From NCBI GenBank assembly GCA_959347315.1, contig OY365808.1, forward strand, positions 6,984,947 to 7,048,946: 64,000 bases of DNA. The letters run 5' to 3'. Numbering within the stretch: the first letter of the stretch is position 1; the number at the start of each line of letters is the position of its first letter. Both the position numbers and the translations under genes were made by a program. Positions 24,421 through 36,361 of the stretch are shown piece by piece. The stretch is from Bimastos eiseni (taxonomy: Eukaryota > Annelida > Clitellata > Crassiclitellata > Lumbricidae). The notes beneath the pieces are model-generated. The model did no database searches, was not told the origin of the DNA, and saw only the letters and a program-made list of their open reading frames with translations.

Positions 24421-26559
24421 TCTCGTGCTCGGGAGCATTCGGGAAGTTTCGACTGCAACATTAAGTAGCATATGCAAACGAATTGAATAGATCTAGAGTA
24501 AAAACACGACGTGAATCGCCTATAGATTTAACTGCATTAGCTACAAGGTTTCGGTTCTTGTGTAAATAGCGTCATCAGTTTAGGATTTGTCATTCTTTTA
24601 TTCCACTGCGATGAATTATGGCAGCCACGGGCCTATTATACGAGCTACCCAGAAACAAGCGGGCGTCGTCGTTTAACTTGTGCAAAAAACCTGTTAAGAG
24701 TTTCACGAATTGTGAAAACGATCCAGTCTGATTGCTAAGCAAGAACGCTTAGTAATCTTTATCATTATTACACTTTTGCCTCAATTAAATCTCATAGGTA
24801 GATAGTCTGACGTGTATACGTTACATTGCACAGTAAATGTTCATGTATCATGAATCTTGCACTGTTCTAGCAGCTGCGCATACGCTTATATATTAATATT
24901 ATACTATCTGCTCGCATTATTAATGTTATACTAAACTTATTTCCTGGGACGTGAGACAACCCCGATTATGGTCTACTCAATGTTCCATGTCGTTAGGTAT
25001 TACTTTTGTTTCGACAATTGTGCTTCGATCACCCAGTTCGCCTCAGACAAGAGTTGGCATTGCAAGTCTACTCCATACTTCAAAGAAGTATTCATGAATC
25101 TATTCAAAAATTACTTTTTTAACAGATTTATAGACCATCACGGCCTTGTTTGGTTCAAACATTGGGACGTAAGATATATATATATGAGCGTGTCCATTAG
25201 CAATAATGGTCGGATTAATAGGGTCTAGTCTAAGTAGCTTTCTAAATCCATGAATGGCTGACACGGCGTCCGGTATAGAGGCAATTCATTGGAATTTGAC
25301 TCCTTTCGTTAGGGCATAGACATTAGACAACCTTAGTCCGAATGAACATTATAATTCTCTCTGATTATCATAGACATACTTAAGACATCCTTGGACTGTT
25401 AATGAGTCTCTTTGAATGGCTTAGTTCCCTTCTGTCTGGGCGAGAGCTTAGGGTGGTAGGCCTATATGGCCCTACGAGATGGGGCCATATAGATGAATCC
25501 CTACCCTAGTTTGTCTCCCCAAGGTTCTGGCCTTGGTCTGTACCTGTATATCAATCATAACTCTGGGTTTTCCATATATTTTCTTGCAGAGAGTGAAACC
25601 AACGGTAAGCTTAATGCGGATGATATTCGGTATAGGCATATATTATAACCACTGCCGACCCGCATATGCTGCTGTCACCATCGGGAAATGGGTTGAGCCC
25701 TAGACAGGTTTGAGACATGTATGTCATCATATCGCTCACGTCTAATTTCGGTTACGACTAAATTCACATAAGGCTGCAACTTAACCAAGCTTAACATGGC
25801 TGAATCAGCAATTAAATTCCATACCAGGAATTTTTCGGCTACCGTCCTTGACCATGGAATTCTGCTGAATCAGAAGCTCACCTTTGAACCACTTCTGTTT
25901 CGCCTTAATCCCTCTATTCTGGTCTGTTCGCTATTCGCAGGATTCGGTTGTCTTGTTTTGAAGACTCACTGCGAGATACAGCGCGGCATCGGTAAAATAA
26001 TATACCAAAGTAAGTATAATCATGTTACCGGATATAATAGTAGGAGGTTCTGTATTGGCTTTCTGTCCGACAGCGTATATAGAGTTGTCTCTCTGGTCTA
26101 GCGATGCCAACTTGGCATTGCACCAGTTTAACAAATAGACTTAAAGTTGTGGTTCTCTTCGCTCTGCTGAGAGTGGAGTCCTATTGGTCTCGTCTGCAAC
26201 AGTGCAAAACCGTACGTTATCTGTGAGGTGGTCCTCAGGTTTGGAATGGCCTCCCTTGGGTGCTGTTCCTGCTCCCTAGAATATGTGGGTCCGCAGACTA
26301 ATTGACAACATAATGGCGTGTGCTGTTGACTTCTTTCGCCAGCCGTCGCCATTGTTTAAATTATATTATATGGAGCCTTACACGGTTGCCTACAATTAAA
26401 TTCGATTCCTGTAATAACTTTTTATCATTCTTTCATAATATGTTTATAATCATGCAAAATGAACTGTTAATTATTAATATTATTTTATTATTATTATTAT
26501 TTTATGCCCCGAGGTATACATGATCGCTCAGGGACTAGAACATTAATACGAATAATATA

Positions 26560-26660
26560 AATGATAATAATAATAATAATAATAATAATGATAATAAAAA
26601 TAGTAGTAGTAGTAATTATTATTATTATTATTATTATTATCATTTTTATTATTATTAAGG
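26560..26660. repeat. Inverted pair of trinucleotide repeats
   Basis: (AAT)n at about 26560-26597 is followed within 20 bp by (ATT)n at about 26616-26659. The two arrays are complementary and could fold into a hairpin. Confidence 0.8.
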
Positions 26661-29600
26661 CCAACCGATACGTTTCATGGCCATTTTAAATCTTACCTTA
26701 TTGTCAGGACTGGAGCTGGAAGCGCTTCCGAGTAGTTACCCTTAAGGGGCTCTATATAAATCTTTGAATGAATGAACTTAGTACGAAGTCCTTCCCATTC
26801 ACTTTGGTTAATGCAGTTTCTTCGTGCGTCTGTGTCAATCACAGACTAGTAGTGACAACTAAAATTTAGTGACTTCCAAATTTTGGAAATGATGCTATAC
26901 GGCAGTTGGTTGGACGAAGAAAATGTCTGGACCGAAGAAGAAGAGTTGGTTTATTGTAGTGAAATTAATGGATTTGGGAGATTAAACTGTGCAATAGGTG
27001 TGTTTGTGAACATTACACTCTATTAGTTCAGGTTCTATAAGCCGGCCAAGCGATACGAGAACAGTAATGATGCGATAGTGTTTTCAGATTTTAGTTACAG
27101 CAGAAGCGCGAAAATTCTGGATAACTTGAATTCGGTTTATTTAAATGGTGTTTAAATTCGGAAACCGTGAACAGCAGAAGTGTTGTTCAACATGGATTAT
27201 GAATGTGGCAATGTCATGTGCGCAGGGAAGGTTTCACGAAAAGTAAAGGTATGACAGCCCTTATTTTTCTTGACTACGCCTGCTACCTTAGATACACGTA
27301 TGTCAGCTGTTTTGTTTACAATTTCCATCCCTGACATGTAGCTTCTGTAGTTGAGATTTTCCAATATTCCCGGTAATAACGCATGGATATTCGCTTACAT
27401 ACATACAGGTACACAAATACATACATATATGCGTATAGAACAATTGTGTGCACGATCTTTGGCTAAAGGCATTATAATAAATATTAGTTTTTGGTATACA
27501 CGGAATGACACACCGCAGACGTTACAATATGTTAGTTGTATAATACCATAGTCTAATTCAATCAAGTTTCAGATAATATTATAGTAAATTATAACAAATG
27601 TGAGAATTCGCTGAAGATTCTTCCTAAGAGTTCTGTACACTGATGATAGTGGTGTCAAACCTGTTTACTTATGACGTACGCCTGAAACTTGAACATCGAA
27701 AAATCGTTACCAACCTGTTACACGTTACAAAAACATACAGCATCGCACGTATAATGTACAATTTATAACAGCATACACTAACTACTTGATGTTTCGACAA
27801 CATTCTGAATATAATGTTCTGCTGCGCCTGTTTTGCAGGTTTAATAATGTAATTATCAATTGTTTATGCTGACCGAGACTTAGATAATGTAGCGGTAATT
27901 TAATAAGAACAGGTTTAAAATTGCCTACATGCCAAATAAGATTAACATAAAGTGGCCGTTCAATATTAAGAACAGGTTTTCAATCGCCTATGTCAAATAA
28001 AATTGAAATAACGTAGCTTCAAGTTAATAAGAACAGATTTTGAATTTCCAGATACGAAATAAAATTTAAATAAGAAGCAACCGCAACTTATTCAGAATAG
28101 GCTTTCATTGCCTGTGTAAGGTAAGACTCAGGTAAAGTAATCTTATTCCAATCACTCAGACCATTTACAGGTGATACACCTAGAAATTGTAAGACTGATA
28201 GGTAAAAGGTTGCAATCAAGCCAATCGTCCAAGCTTTGCTTTTATTTGTGGATATCAAATTCAACCGAGAATGCGAATTTCACATACTCACTGGAAATTG
28301 AATCACTAATTTGAACACCACAAGACTCAATCGTCATGTTACTAATTAATTGGTTAATTAGTTAATTCATTCATTTATTAAATCCTTCGATTAGTCAATC
28401 AATCAGTATTCTGACAACCAGTTGTTGTCCGTCAAGATGACTCAAACACACAGATTCTACTTTACAGAAACCATGTATTACTATAAGTTAATTGCTCTTA
28501 TTACAAACAATGCCATTGGGAATCAACAACAGAAGTCCAATCGATTAATCTGCCTATGCCTTTAGCCTATGCTCGAGAAATATCGCGGAAATTCAAGTGT
28601 AACACGAATGATAATATCTTATATAAAAAATGTGCTTGAAAGGGAGATTGAAATCCATTGAGCTGTCTCTCTCTCTCTCTGTCTCTCGGCTTGAAAAGCA
28701 ATTCTACGCTGCGGACCCGAAAAATGCGTGAATGCGTCAATTCATTCAAGGATTTATACAGCGTCCCTTTAAAGGATATGTAACTATTTCTATCCAGCAT
28801 GCATGATCCTGTCCCATGAGCCTAAAGTTGAGTTATCACACTCAAATCAAAATCGGAAAGAGAGTCAATCATTGGACGAAATGGTTGAAAACAAAGGTCT
28901 ATGTTGTACGGTCCATGTGGATAAACGCTTGTATAGTCTAAATACTCGCGATACTATGGATAATTTTTTTTAAATTGCAAGTGCACGCGCCATCGTCCAA
29001 AGCCTCTCAATTTTTCTACTTGCGAAGTCAATGTTGACCAGAAATAGAATCATTACCAACGTTTGCCTATAGGCCTGTATAGGCGATAACGTCTTAATGG
29101 ATTTAACACGTGCTAGTATCCTTATTTAGTCTAGACTAGCTTTCTTATAGTGCGACATTTTCGAAACATAAAAATCAAACAGTTTGTGGTTAGAAAACAG
29201 AAGTGACTGCTTCACTGGGCATCATCTTCAGCGGTCTTTGAAACTCCCATGGCTAGTAGAAGAAGAAAAAAGCATAAACGGAACGCACTCGACCGCCCGG
29301 AGGTAATTCATCCGCGATGTATTGGAATTTCGTCTGCCCAGCGATGGCGATATGGGGCTTCAAAGGTGACTGGCAACATCCGGGGAGCAGTTAATAATCG
29401 ACTTCCGGTGGACAAATACTCGCTGACCTGTAGTCGATCGCTCATCCGGTCTTCGCTGACCTTTACGATTCGTTGTGATCGATAAATTGCTGAAAGGAAA
29501 CAGAAACAAAGAAATAACGTTTCAGAAAATTGCTTCTCTGTCTGAAGGCCTTTCACGGAGCGTGGTCCATTTCATAAATAAAGTTTCGATATGTATGCAT

Positions 29601-30289
29601 TTTTTTAATAATAAATGTTGTATTCTACTCAATTAATTGCCTAATTAATTTTAATCGATTCACTACAGCAGATTACACGTTCATTTGATAGCAGTTATAA
29701 GGAGGCTTGTGAATGGAAGCTTTACGGATATTTTTAGAGATATAACTCTTCCCTAGATTAATTCCGATATTCATACGAAGTGGTATTGTAAAAGCAGTTA
29801 AGCAGAATTATTGTGTAGGCCTCTGCTGTGTATATTTGAATGCAACAATGTCCACTCTTTATGTAATTTGAAGCGATGGTAAATTTGCCCCAGGCTGTCT
29901 ACTAAATAACTTCAGTTGGGTTGACCTTTAAGGGTTTATGCAACTGTTTTTGCTTCGGCAAGGAATTCCACGGAGAGTTGCTGGCTTCGGAAGAACTATT
30001 GTCCGAAAGGAAAACCCGGAAACAGCAATTCTTTATGTACGGAACTTGCCATTTCTATATCTCCTTTTGTGACCCTTCGGAGGCTTTGCAACGAATCGTC
30101 AATAATTTAGCACGACACTCTAGCTGAGACGCCCATAAATTAACAAAGAATTGCCGTTCTTATCGTGCGAAAGAGACGCTTCTTCAGCGGATGCAGCGCC
30201 TTTTGTTAACCCATAGGAGACACTGATGTACGAAAAATGCATTATATATCTATACAGGTCTTATATCTCCTACACACATACATGAATCC

Positions 30290-30660
30290 ATGCATACAAA
30301 AACATACATACATACATACATACATACATACATGCGCATGCATATATCAATACATCCATACAAACATTCGTGTACAATACATACATAATCGGTGTCTTTC
30401 TCTCACTGATCTATCCTCTACTCTACACATACACACAGACAGACATGCATACATACATACCTACATAATACACACATACACACATACTTATATACATACA
30501 TACATACCTACCTACATACATACACACATACATATATACATACTTACATACATACATACATACAGCATACATAAATACATACATACATACATACATACAT
30601 TCATACAAACATACATACACATGCACACATATATACACACATACTTACATACATACAAAC
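30290..30660 (+). repeat. (CATA)n microsatellite
   Basis: Two blocks of ACAT/CATA tetranucleotide (about 30296-30335 and 30425-30660) separated by less repetitive sequence. Open frames over them are artefacts. It is the complement of the unit expanded at 18346-18700. Confidence 0.95.
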
Positions 30661-31596
30661 TTAAAAGTGCAAACGTAGTATCGTATATATAGCATCGCCA
30701 TCGATATTATCTTATTCAGACACAACTGCTTGCCTTCCTGCCTGGTCACGTCAACACGTCTCACCTGTCTTCCTTATCCTGGTCATCAGTTTCTGGACGA
30801 TTTTAACAGTTGAGACTTGTCCTTGCTGTTCACTTGTTCCCGAAATCTTCCCGAACTCTTTGATCCTCATCATATTTTTAGTCATATCGTCCGGTTAAAT
30901 GATTTATTGACCGACCACTCTTTCAACTGCAGTTGAAAATCAATCAGCTTCTGAATTATTGAAAGGATTTTGCGTGTTAGGCAAAGCAAAGCGTCTTCCA
31001 GGTTGAACACACGAGATTAATCAAAGCCACGGATGGATGACCTGTTCGTATGACAGATATATCGCTCTGTACTGACACTGAAAATGTCGAATGAGTATTA
31101 TTAAATCTTGATGAATCCAGGCTTCTCGCTCGCTCGGTTGGCTTCGTTGGCAAAAACATACGGCCTCCGTTACGATGACTCCGTACACGATAAAGTACGG
31201 CTATACAGCCATTTCGAATACTACTCATGGACATATAATTAATCAGAGATGACCGATCAGAACAGAGGATCCAATGGAACTGAGCAGGATCGATGATATA
31301 CAATCACAATACAAAACGTGTACACAGATGTGCAGTATATCCGGGAGTGATTGGCTGAAGCTGCATGGTATGAAACCCATGCGATCATGAGCAATGTTTA
31401 TTCGCCGCGTCAATCAACAATCGGCAGCGTCATTATAGAATACCGCCAGTTATAATAGTTATCATACGAAGGCTCATCCGGCAAAATACCTAAATTATTT
31501 CATAGCACTCCATTGAGCGATCACTTGATACCCGGCGTCACACAGCCAACAATAGTGATGTATCCATACGTCATAGTGCAACATTCTGCGTCGTTA

Positions 31597-31602
31597 TTTA
31601 AT
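31597..31602 (-). terminator. Candidate polyadenylation hexamer ATTAAA of the receptor gene
   Basis: On the - strand ATTAAA lies about 130 bp after the receptor stop codon at 31734-31732. It is a common variant of the poly(A) signal and the first good hexamer downstream. There is no transcript support. Confidence 0.35.
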
Positions 31603-31731
31603 GGAAAGTAACGCCAATCCTTCGAGCAGATGTCGACGAAACATTTACGTCATTCCTGCGTCGACGCAGATATTTTAACGGTGCTGACGTCCCAGTGACG
31701 TCGTCGGGGAACGTACTTCTGTCATCCGTTA

Positions 31732-31944
31732 TCATTGGTCGCCGTCGTCCGGGGGTCCAGAGGGAATCGTATACGCCAGCCAGTAGACGATATTGAAGAG
31801 CAGGAACGCCATGGGAAAAGCCTTGCGAGAGATCTTGTCGACGCGACGGGCCCGCATTTTCCCGTCGGAATTGTCGATGACTTTGGTCGCGTGGAGCGGG
31901 TGTGGAAGGGGAGGCTGTTCCCTCTGGCTTACGATGCCTGTCGT
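31732..31944 (-). CDS. Glycine-receptor-like chloride channel, M4 and C-terminal exon
   Basis: The last exon of the Cys-loop receptor. The acceptor (GTTTGTTTCTTGCAG on the - strand) precedes 31944 and the exon enters in phase 0, matching the proposed end of the M1-M3 exon at 42148. The 70 codons finish the M3-M4 cytoplasmic loop (residues 1-34). They then encode the basic VDKISRKAFP turn and the M4 helix (about 41-60, MAFLLFNIVYWLAY), with a short extracellular tail ending PDDGDQ. This closely resembles the end of vertebrate glycine receptor subunits. The M3-M4 loop built from the two exons is about 85 residues. Frames on the opposite strand over this exon are shadows. Confidence 0.9.
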   Translation of the reverse strand, partial: TTGIVSQREQPPLPHPLHATKVIDNSDGKMRARRVDKISRKAFPMAFLLFNIVYWLAYTIPSGPPDDGDQ

Positions 31945-32384
31945 CTGCAAGAAACAAACAAGACGGATGACTCTCTGTGGCGCCCATAGACATGTCATCG
32001 AGGCGCAGACTTCTGATGAAGGACTACGACTTAACTTTAAAAAAATAGGACCAATCTTTGCGGAAGTAAGAGATCCGCTGGAAAATTCTCCAATATGACA
32101 AGCACAGGTCTAACATTAATTATTATCATTATTATTGTTATTATTATTATTACCATTATTAATATTATTATTTTTTGTTGTTGTTGTTTATTTATTATTA
32201 TCATATTTATTTGTGAAACAACGGACATGGATACAGACTCATTAGTTCGTTATTAAATACGTTAGAGTCAATCAGTTTCTGGTCTCACTATAGTTCCATT
32301 CAGAGTATGAGGTGCTCAGAACTGACACTGTCGATGTTTGTTTTCCAAGGAGCTTATGTATAACTGGGTATCTTCAGCTTACGG

Positions 32385-32880
32385 ATGAATTGTGATGTCG
32401 TACTGCGATGCGATGTTGACGCCATCCTCTCTGGGCTTCCTGCGTCAATACTACAGCCCCTATCATCAGTGCTACACTCTGCTGTCCGCCTAATAATAGG
32501 TCTTGCTCCTCGCGACCACATCACACCATCCCTACAACAGCTACACTGGCTCCCCATCCATGAACGTATTGCCTTCAAGATTTCCCTTCTCATGTACCAC
32601 ATTCATAACGAAACCTCCACCTGGTACATGAATTTCATGGTTGCGTCATGCGCTGCCTCTACTTCAAGAGGACTCCGTTCATCTACGCGTGGAGACTTTA
32701 TCATACCTCGCACCAACAAGAAGTTTGGGAACCGTGCATTCTCAGTCGCAGGACCCACTGAATGGAATAGTCTCCCAATAAATACCCGTAAAGCCACATC
32801 CGTTACATAAACTCAGACAAAACTGAAGACCTAACATATTCTCCCTGATCTATGACTAAGAATGTAGTACAGTGCGCATT
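32385..32880 (+). pseudogene. CR1/L2-like LINE fragment, reverse transcriptase C-terminal part
   Basis: About 140 codons on the + strand match the region after the polymerase core of CR1/L2-type LINEs. In order there are ILSGLP, RDHITPSLQQLHWLPIHERI and FSVAGPTEWNSLP. The copy is 5'-truncated, so the endonuclease and catalytic YxDD part are absent. It lies antisense within the last intron of the receptor gene. Confidence 0.85.
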
Positions 32881-33224
32881 TGTGCAAACTTGTCTTGTCA
32901 AAGCGCGTAATAAATGCCTAGTCGTATTGTTTGTCTTCTGTTGCCGAAAAACATAACGCAACCTAACAAAAACATAATAGGTCAATAACACATACGCTTT
33001 TTTTTAGATGAAATTCGTTCTATTATTATTCTGTAGGGATTAAGTGTCGTAACACATACGTACATCTACATTCTACACGTACATTATTATTCTGAAAGTG
33101 TGTCCTTTTGTCTGTTTGTTTGCTTGTTTGTCCCACTAAAAACTATTTTACGCAACGATTTCCAACTCTAAGGCTGTCAGATATAATGTTGAAATCACGG
33201 CCGGAGTAGCCTACCTGTAGAGGC

Positions 33225-33320
33225 GTCGACCCGCGGAGCGGGTACCCGTGTACCCGACTGCGCGGACGTTTTGTTAGGAAATGTAGAGAATTGCGCAATT
33301 TTGTGGAATGTCGGGCACCC
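33225..33320 (-). repeat. Dispersed repeat, inverted partner of 44521-44615
   Basis: The reverse complement of this stretch aligns with 44521-44615, sharing GTGCCC.ACATTCC, ACATTTCCTAACAAAA and GTCCGCGC.GTCGGGTAC. Both contain CCCG-rich palindromic patches. The family is not recognised. Confidence 0.75.
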
Positions 33321-33744
33321 GAGGACCGCTTTCATTTCCAGGGCCACATAATGTAAACTATTATTATAAAGTATATTATAGTATATTATGGTAACAATGA
33401 AGCAATTTCAGGACAATGCGCTCATACGATAGGGGGAGAAGTGGGCAAGCCGCCTAGTAAGAGCGAATACCAAATTCATGGTCGTCATTAAGTTCAAATA
33501 CGCTGGACTCAAACGATAGAACATAATATACATAAAACCAGTGCTTTTTATAGAGAAAAGGTGCCGAAACGCATCCGTATTGTTGAAAGAAATGACGCTA
33601 AAATAAAATAATTTTAAAATAAAATAAATTGATCACAATCTACATGTATATCCTTAGGAGGCTTAATTAATTAATTTTATGTTAAATTCCAGAGTTTTGC
33701 ACAACTACTATAATTGTTTATTATTAAGTAATTTTAAGAAGATG

Positions 33745-34473
33745 CCGGTGTAGTAGGCCAAATACACTCCCCGTCTTAGACACTCGCGGGTAAATTTATC
33801 CTACGATAAATTGACTCGGGAGTTAATTCCTCCTAGGAACAATTGAGTATTGGAGTGCATTGTACCTAGGACATACACACTCCCGCTGGTGAATAGACAC
33901 TCCCGTGAAGTGAATTCTTCCTAGGATAAATTTACTCCAGGGGAGTTAATTCATCCTAGGATAAATTGACTCCGATCTCTAATGCAATAGGGGAGTTAAT
34001 TCTACCTACGACAAACTGACTCCCGGGAAGTTAATGCCTGGCAGAAAAAGTTGATTCCCTAATCTAATGCAACAGGGGAGTTAATTCTACCTAGAACAAA
34101 TTGATCCAAGGGAGTTAATTCCTATTAGAAAAAATTGATTCCCTAATCTAATACAATAGGGGAGATAATTCTACCTAGGACAAACTGACTCCCGTGGAGT
34201 TAATTCTATGAAGAATTAACTCCCCGGTACTCAGTTTGTCCTAGGAAGAATTAACTCCCCTATTGCATTGGCTGTGGAAGTCAGTTTATCCTAGTGGGAA
34301 TTAACTCCCCGGAAGTCAGTTTTTTAGGTAGAATTAACTCCCCGGGAGTGTTTATTCGCAGGGGGGGAGTGTTTTTATCCTGGGTACAATTACCTCCAGA
34401 GTCAATATATCCTAGGTACAATACACTACGGGAGTTAATTTATCCGGGGAGTTAATTTAGCCTCCTACACCGG
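33745..34473. mobile_element. Foldback element A with modular inverted arms
   Basis: A 729-bp element with ends CCGGTGTAGTAGGC and, inverted, CCGGTGTAGGAGGC. The left half is built from repeated units carrying GGGGAGTTAATTC, CCTAGG and AAACTGACTCCC. The right half carries the same modules in reverse complement, and the symmetry centre is near 34209. Almost the whole element can fold back on itself. It has no coding capacity and no clear target-site duplication. The layout fits the foldback class of DNA elements; the family is not recognised. Confidence 0.85.
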
Positions 34474-35344
34474 AACGCCGTTCCGACGCGTTCCGCCAGG
34501 AAAAAGCACTGCATTAAACTAGAAAACATAACACAACATTTTGACGCCAACATCGGGTTAAATAAACTCTGCTAAATTTAAGGATAGTAGCAACTTTGAG
34601 CAAAGTAACATGGCGTAACACCACAACCAATGAGAGTATATAGTAAATCTCAATGACCATGACTCACTATGCCACCTGACATAGAATAAATTGTTGACAA
34701 ATTGGAGGTGAAAGGTGAGAGATGATTGGCCAAGCTGTGACCAAACGTGTCCAATCACCTCAGCCGACTCTTCTTCACCCGTTGAAACGGATGGTAGCCT
34801 GCAAGCCATTAATCACAAGAGGGCCTCAAGGATTTATAAATACCTGGCGACGAGGAAGAAGATGGAACTTATTTTGAACAGCATAGGACCTAAATGTTCC
34901 TCGTTATTTATGGTGAGTAACAATTAAATTATATAAATGGCATAAAAGTTTTTGAGAGCATGCTTATTCACATGTGTTAGACATTTCCCAGTCGTGCCAT
35001 ATATTAACATCTTTATATATATGTATAATTATATATACATAAAAGTATGTATGTAATTATCTTCCACAAAAACTTTTCTATCACTCGATCGATTTCTCCC
35101 AAATTTTGCAAAAATACTTCTTAGCACCCGAGGAAAAACATAGGGAGGTTTGCGATCCCAGAATCTTACCCATTCCCCATGCTCCAGGCGGGAATTTAGT
35201 AAGTCCCTGTGTCTGAAAATGCCATGCACCAGATTTCATTGTCGCCGCCTGTCAAGGGCTGTGTGGCGAATATACTCTCGGATACCATTTTAAAGTGCAT
35301 TCGGCGTCCATTACATGAGAACCACGGGAATGATGCAGAGGAAA

Positions 35345-35455
35345 CTTCTCCACTGTTTGGTCCCTCACAGTGCCAGTCCCAAGTCTGTATAAAGGAGGAG
35401 GGCGATGCTAATGATCTTTGTTATCACGCAGCGTCGTTAAACTGCAAATACTGTG
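35345..35455 (+). repeat. Dispersed repeat family containing GTCCCAAGC
   Basis: The best-preserved copy, with CAGTGCCAGTCCCAAG, TATAAAGG, GGAGGGCGATG, AATGATCTTTGTTAT and CAGCGTCGTTAAACTGCA in order. It runs into the GACA-rich repeat beginning at 35465. Confidence 0.5.
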
Positions 35456-35464
35456 AAGGCAAAG

Positions 35465-35650
35465 AGGAGACATATAGTCGGAGAGAGACAGAAAGACAGA
35501 GAGATAGAGAGGGACATAAAGGCGTAGGAGAGAAAAGTAGAGAAACAGAGACAGAGAGGAGAGGGAGACAGAGAGACAGACAGACAGACAGATAGACAGA
35601 CAGACAGATAGACAGAGACAGAGACAGAGAGACGGAGACAGAGACTGGGT
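35465..35650 (+). repeat. AGAC/GAGA simple repeat
   Basis: Purine-rich AGACAGAGAGA and GACAGACA repeats. The open frames through it are artefacts. Confidence 0.9.
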
Positions 35651-36315
35651 TTACTCGAGAATGGCCAACACTTTCTGAAGCAGCTTTAACAATTTTTCCA
35701 GCGCAAATTAGAAAACTCTTCGCCATTAGTTCCACCCGGGCGAAGCCGGGTAATTGAGCTAGAATAAATATATAAAAGATGAGCATTGAACAGGTGACAT
35801 TACATGACTATATAATATTGTCTATGCATACTATAATTATACTCATCATATAGTTAAAATTATATTTTATCATATAGTTACATTTATATACATATACAAA
35901 TTACATATATATATACATAAATATTATATATGCGATTGGATTAGTGCATGGAGATTTATGACATCTATATTATTATAATTATTCGATATATAGAATAGAA
36001 TGCTTATCTGTAACAGTATCTACAAAATAATGCATGGGTACTACATGAATATATCTGTGGAGTGGTTGACCTATGTTTCCCTTCAGCTGTTCAGAGGGGA
36101 TAGCAGCCAACGACCCTACGTCAGGAGGAAGATCATATATGTGAGTTGAACTGCAGGTAGTTCGACATCACCGCCATTACTATATCAGTGGTTATATGTC
36201 GGCGTCAATAAGTAAACAAGACGATAATATTCTCTCCTGTGGGCAGATTCTCCCCGAACTGAAAGATTATCTCTCCCAGAGACTCTAGTAATAGTAGTAA
36301 TTACTATACTACTAT

Positions 36316-36360
36316 TATTATTAAGGATAATAATAATAATGATAATAATAATAATAAAGC
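36316..36360 (+). repeat. (AAT)n microsatellite at LINE 5' junction
   Basis: ATT then AATAAT repeats immediately precede the truncated 5' end of the LINE copy at 36362. The same repeat follows that copy, so the LINE appears to sit within or beside an AAT array. Confidence 0.85.
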
Positions 36361-36361
36361 T

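Larger units (their letters stand above)
24421..31596. other. Interval between the convergent Shaw and receptor genes
   Basis: No gene is recognised. Landmarks are a short hairpin (CTATATGGCCC with its inverse) at 25464-25493, an AAT/ATT repeat pair able to form a hairpin at 26560-26660, a LINE-like 3' tail at 26690-26780, AT-rich sequence at 27550-28400, and the (CATA)n array at 30290-30660. Two short GC-richer open frames (29249-29485, 29921-30127) resemble no family I know. A 15-nt splice-bounded segment at 25590-25604 is discussed as a finding. Confidence 0.45.

Noticed and set aside
31598..31993. 131-codon - strand frame overlapping the M4 exon
   Set aside because: A different frame from the one encoding M4; a shadow.
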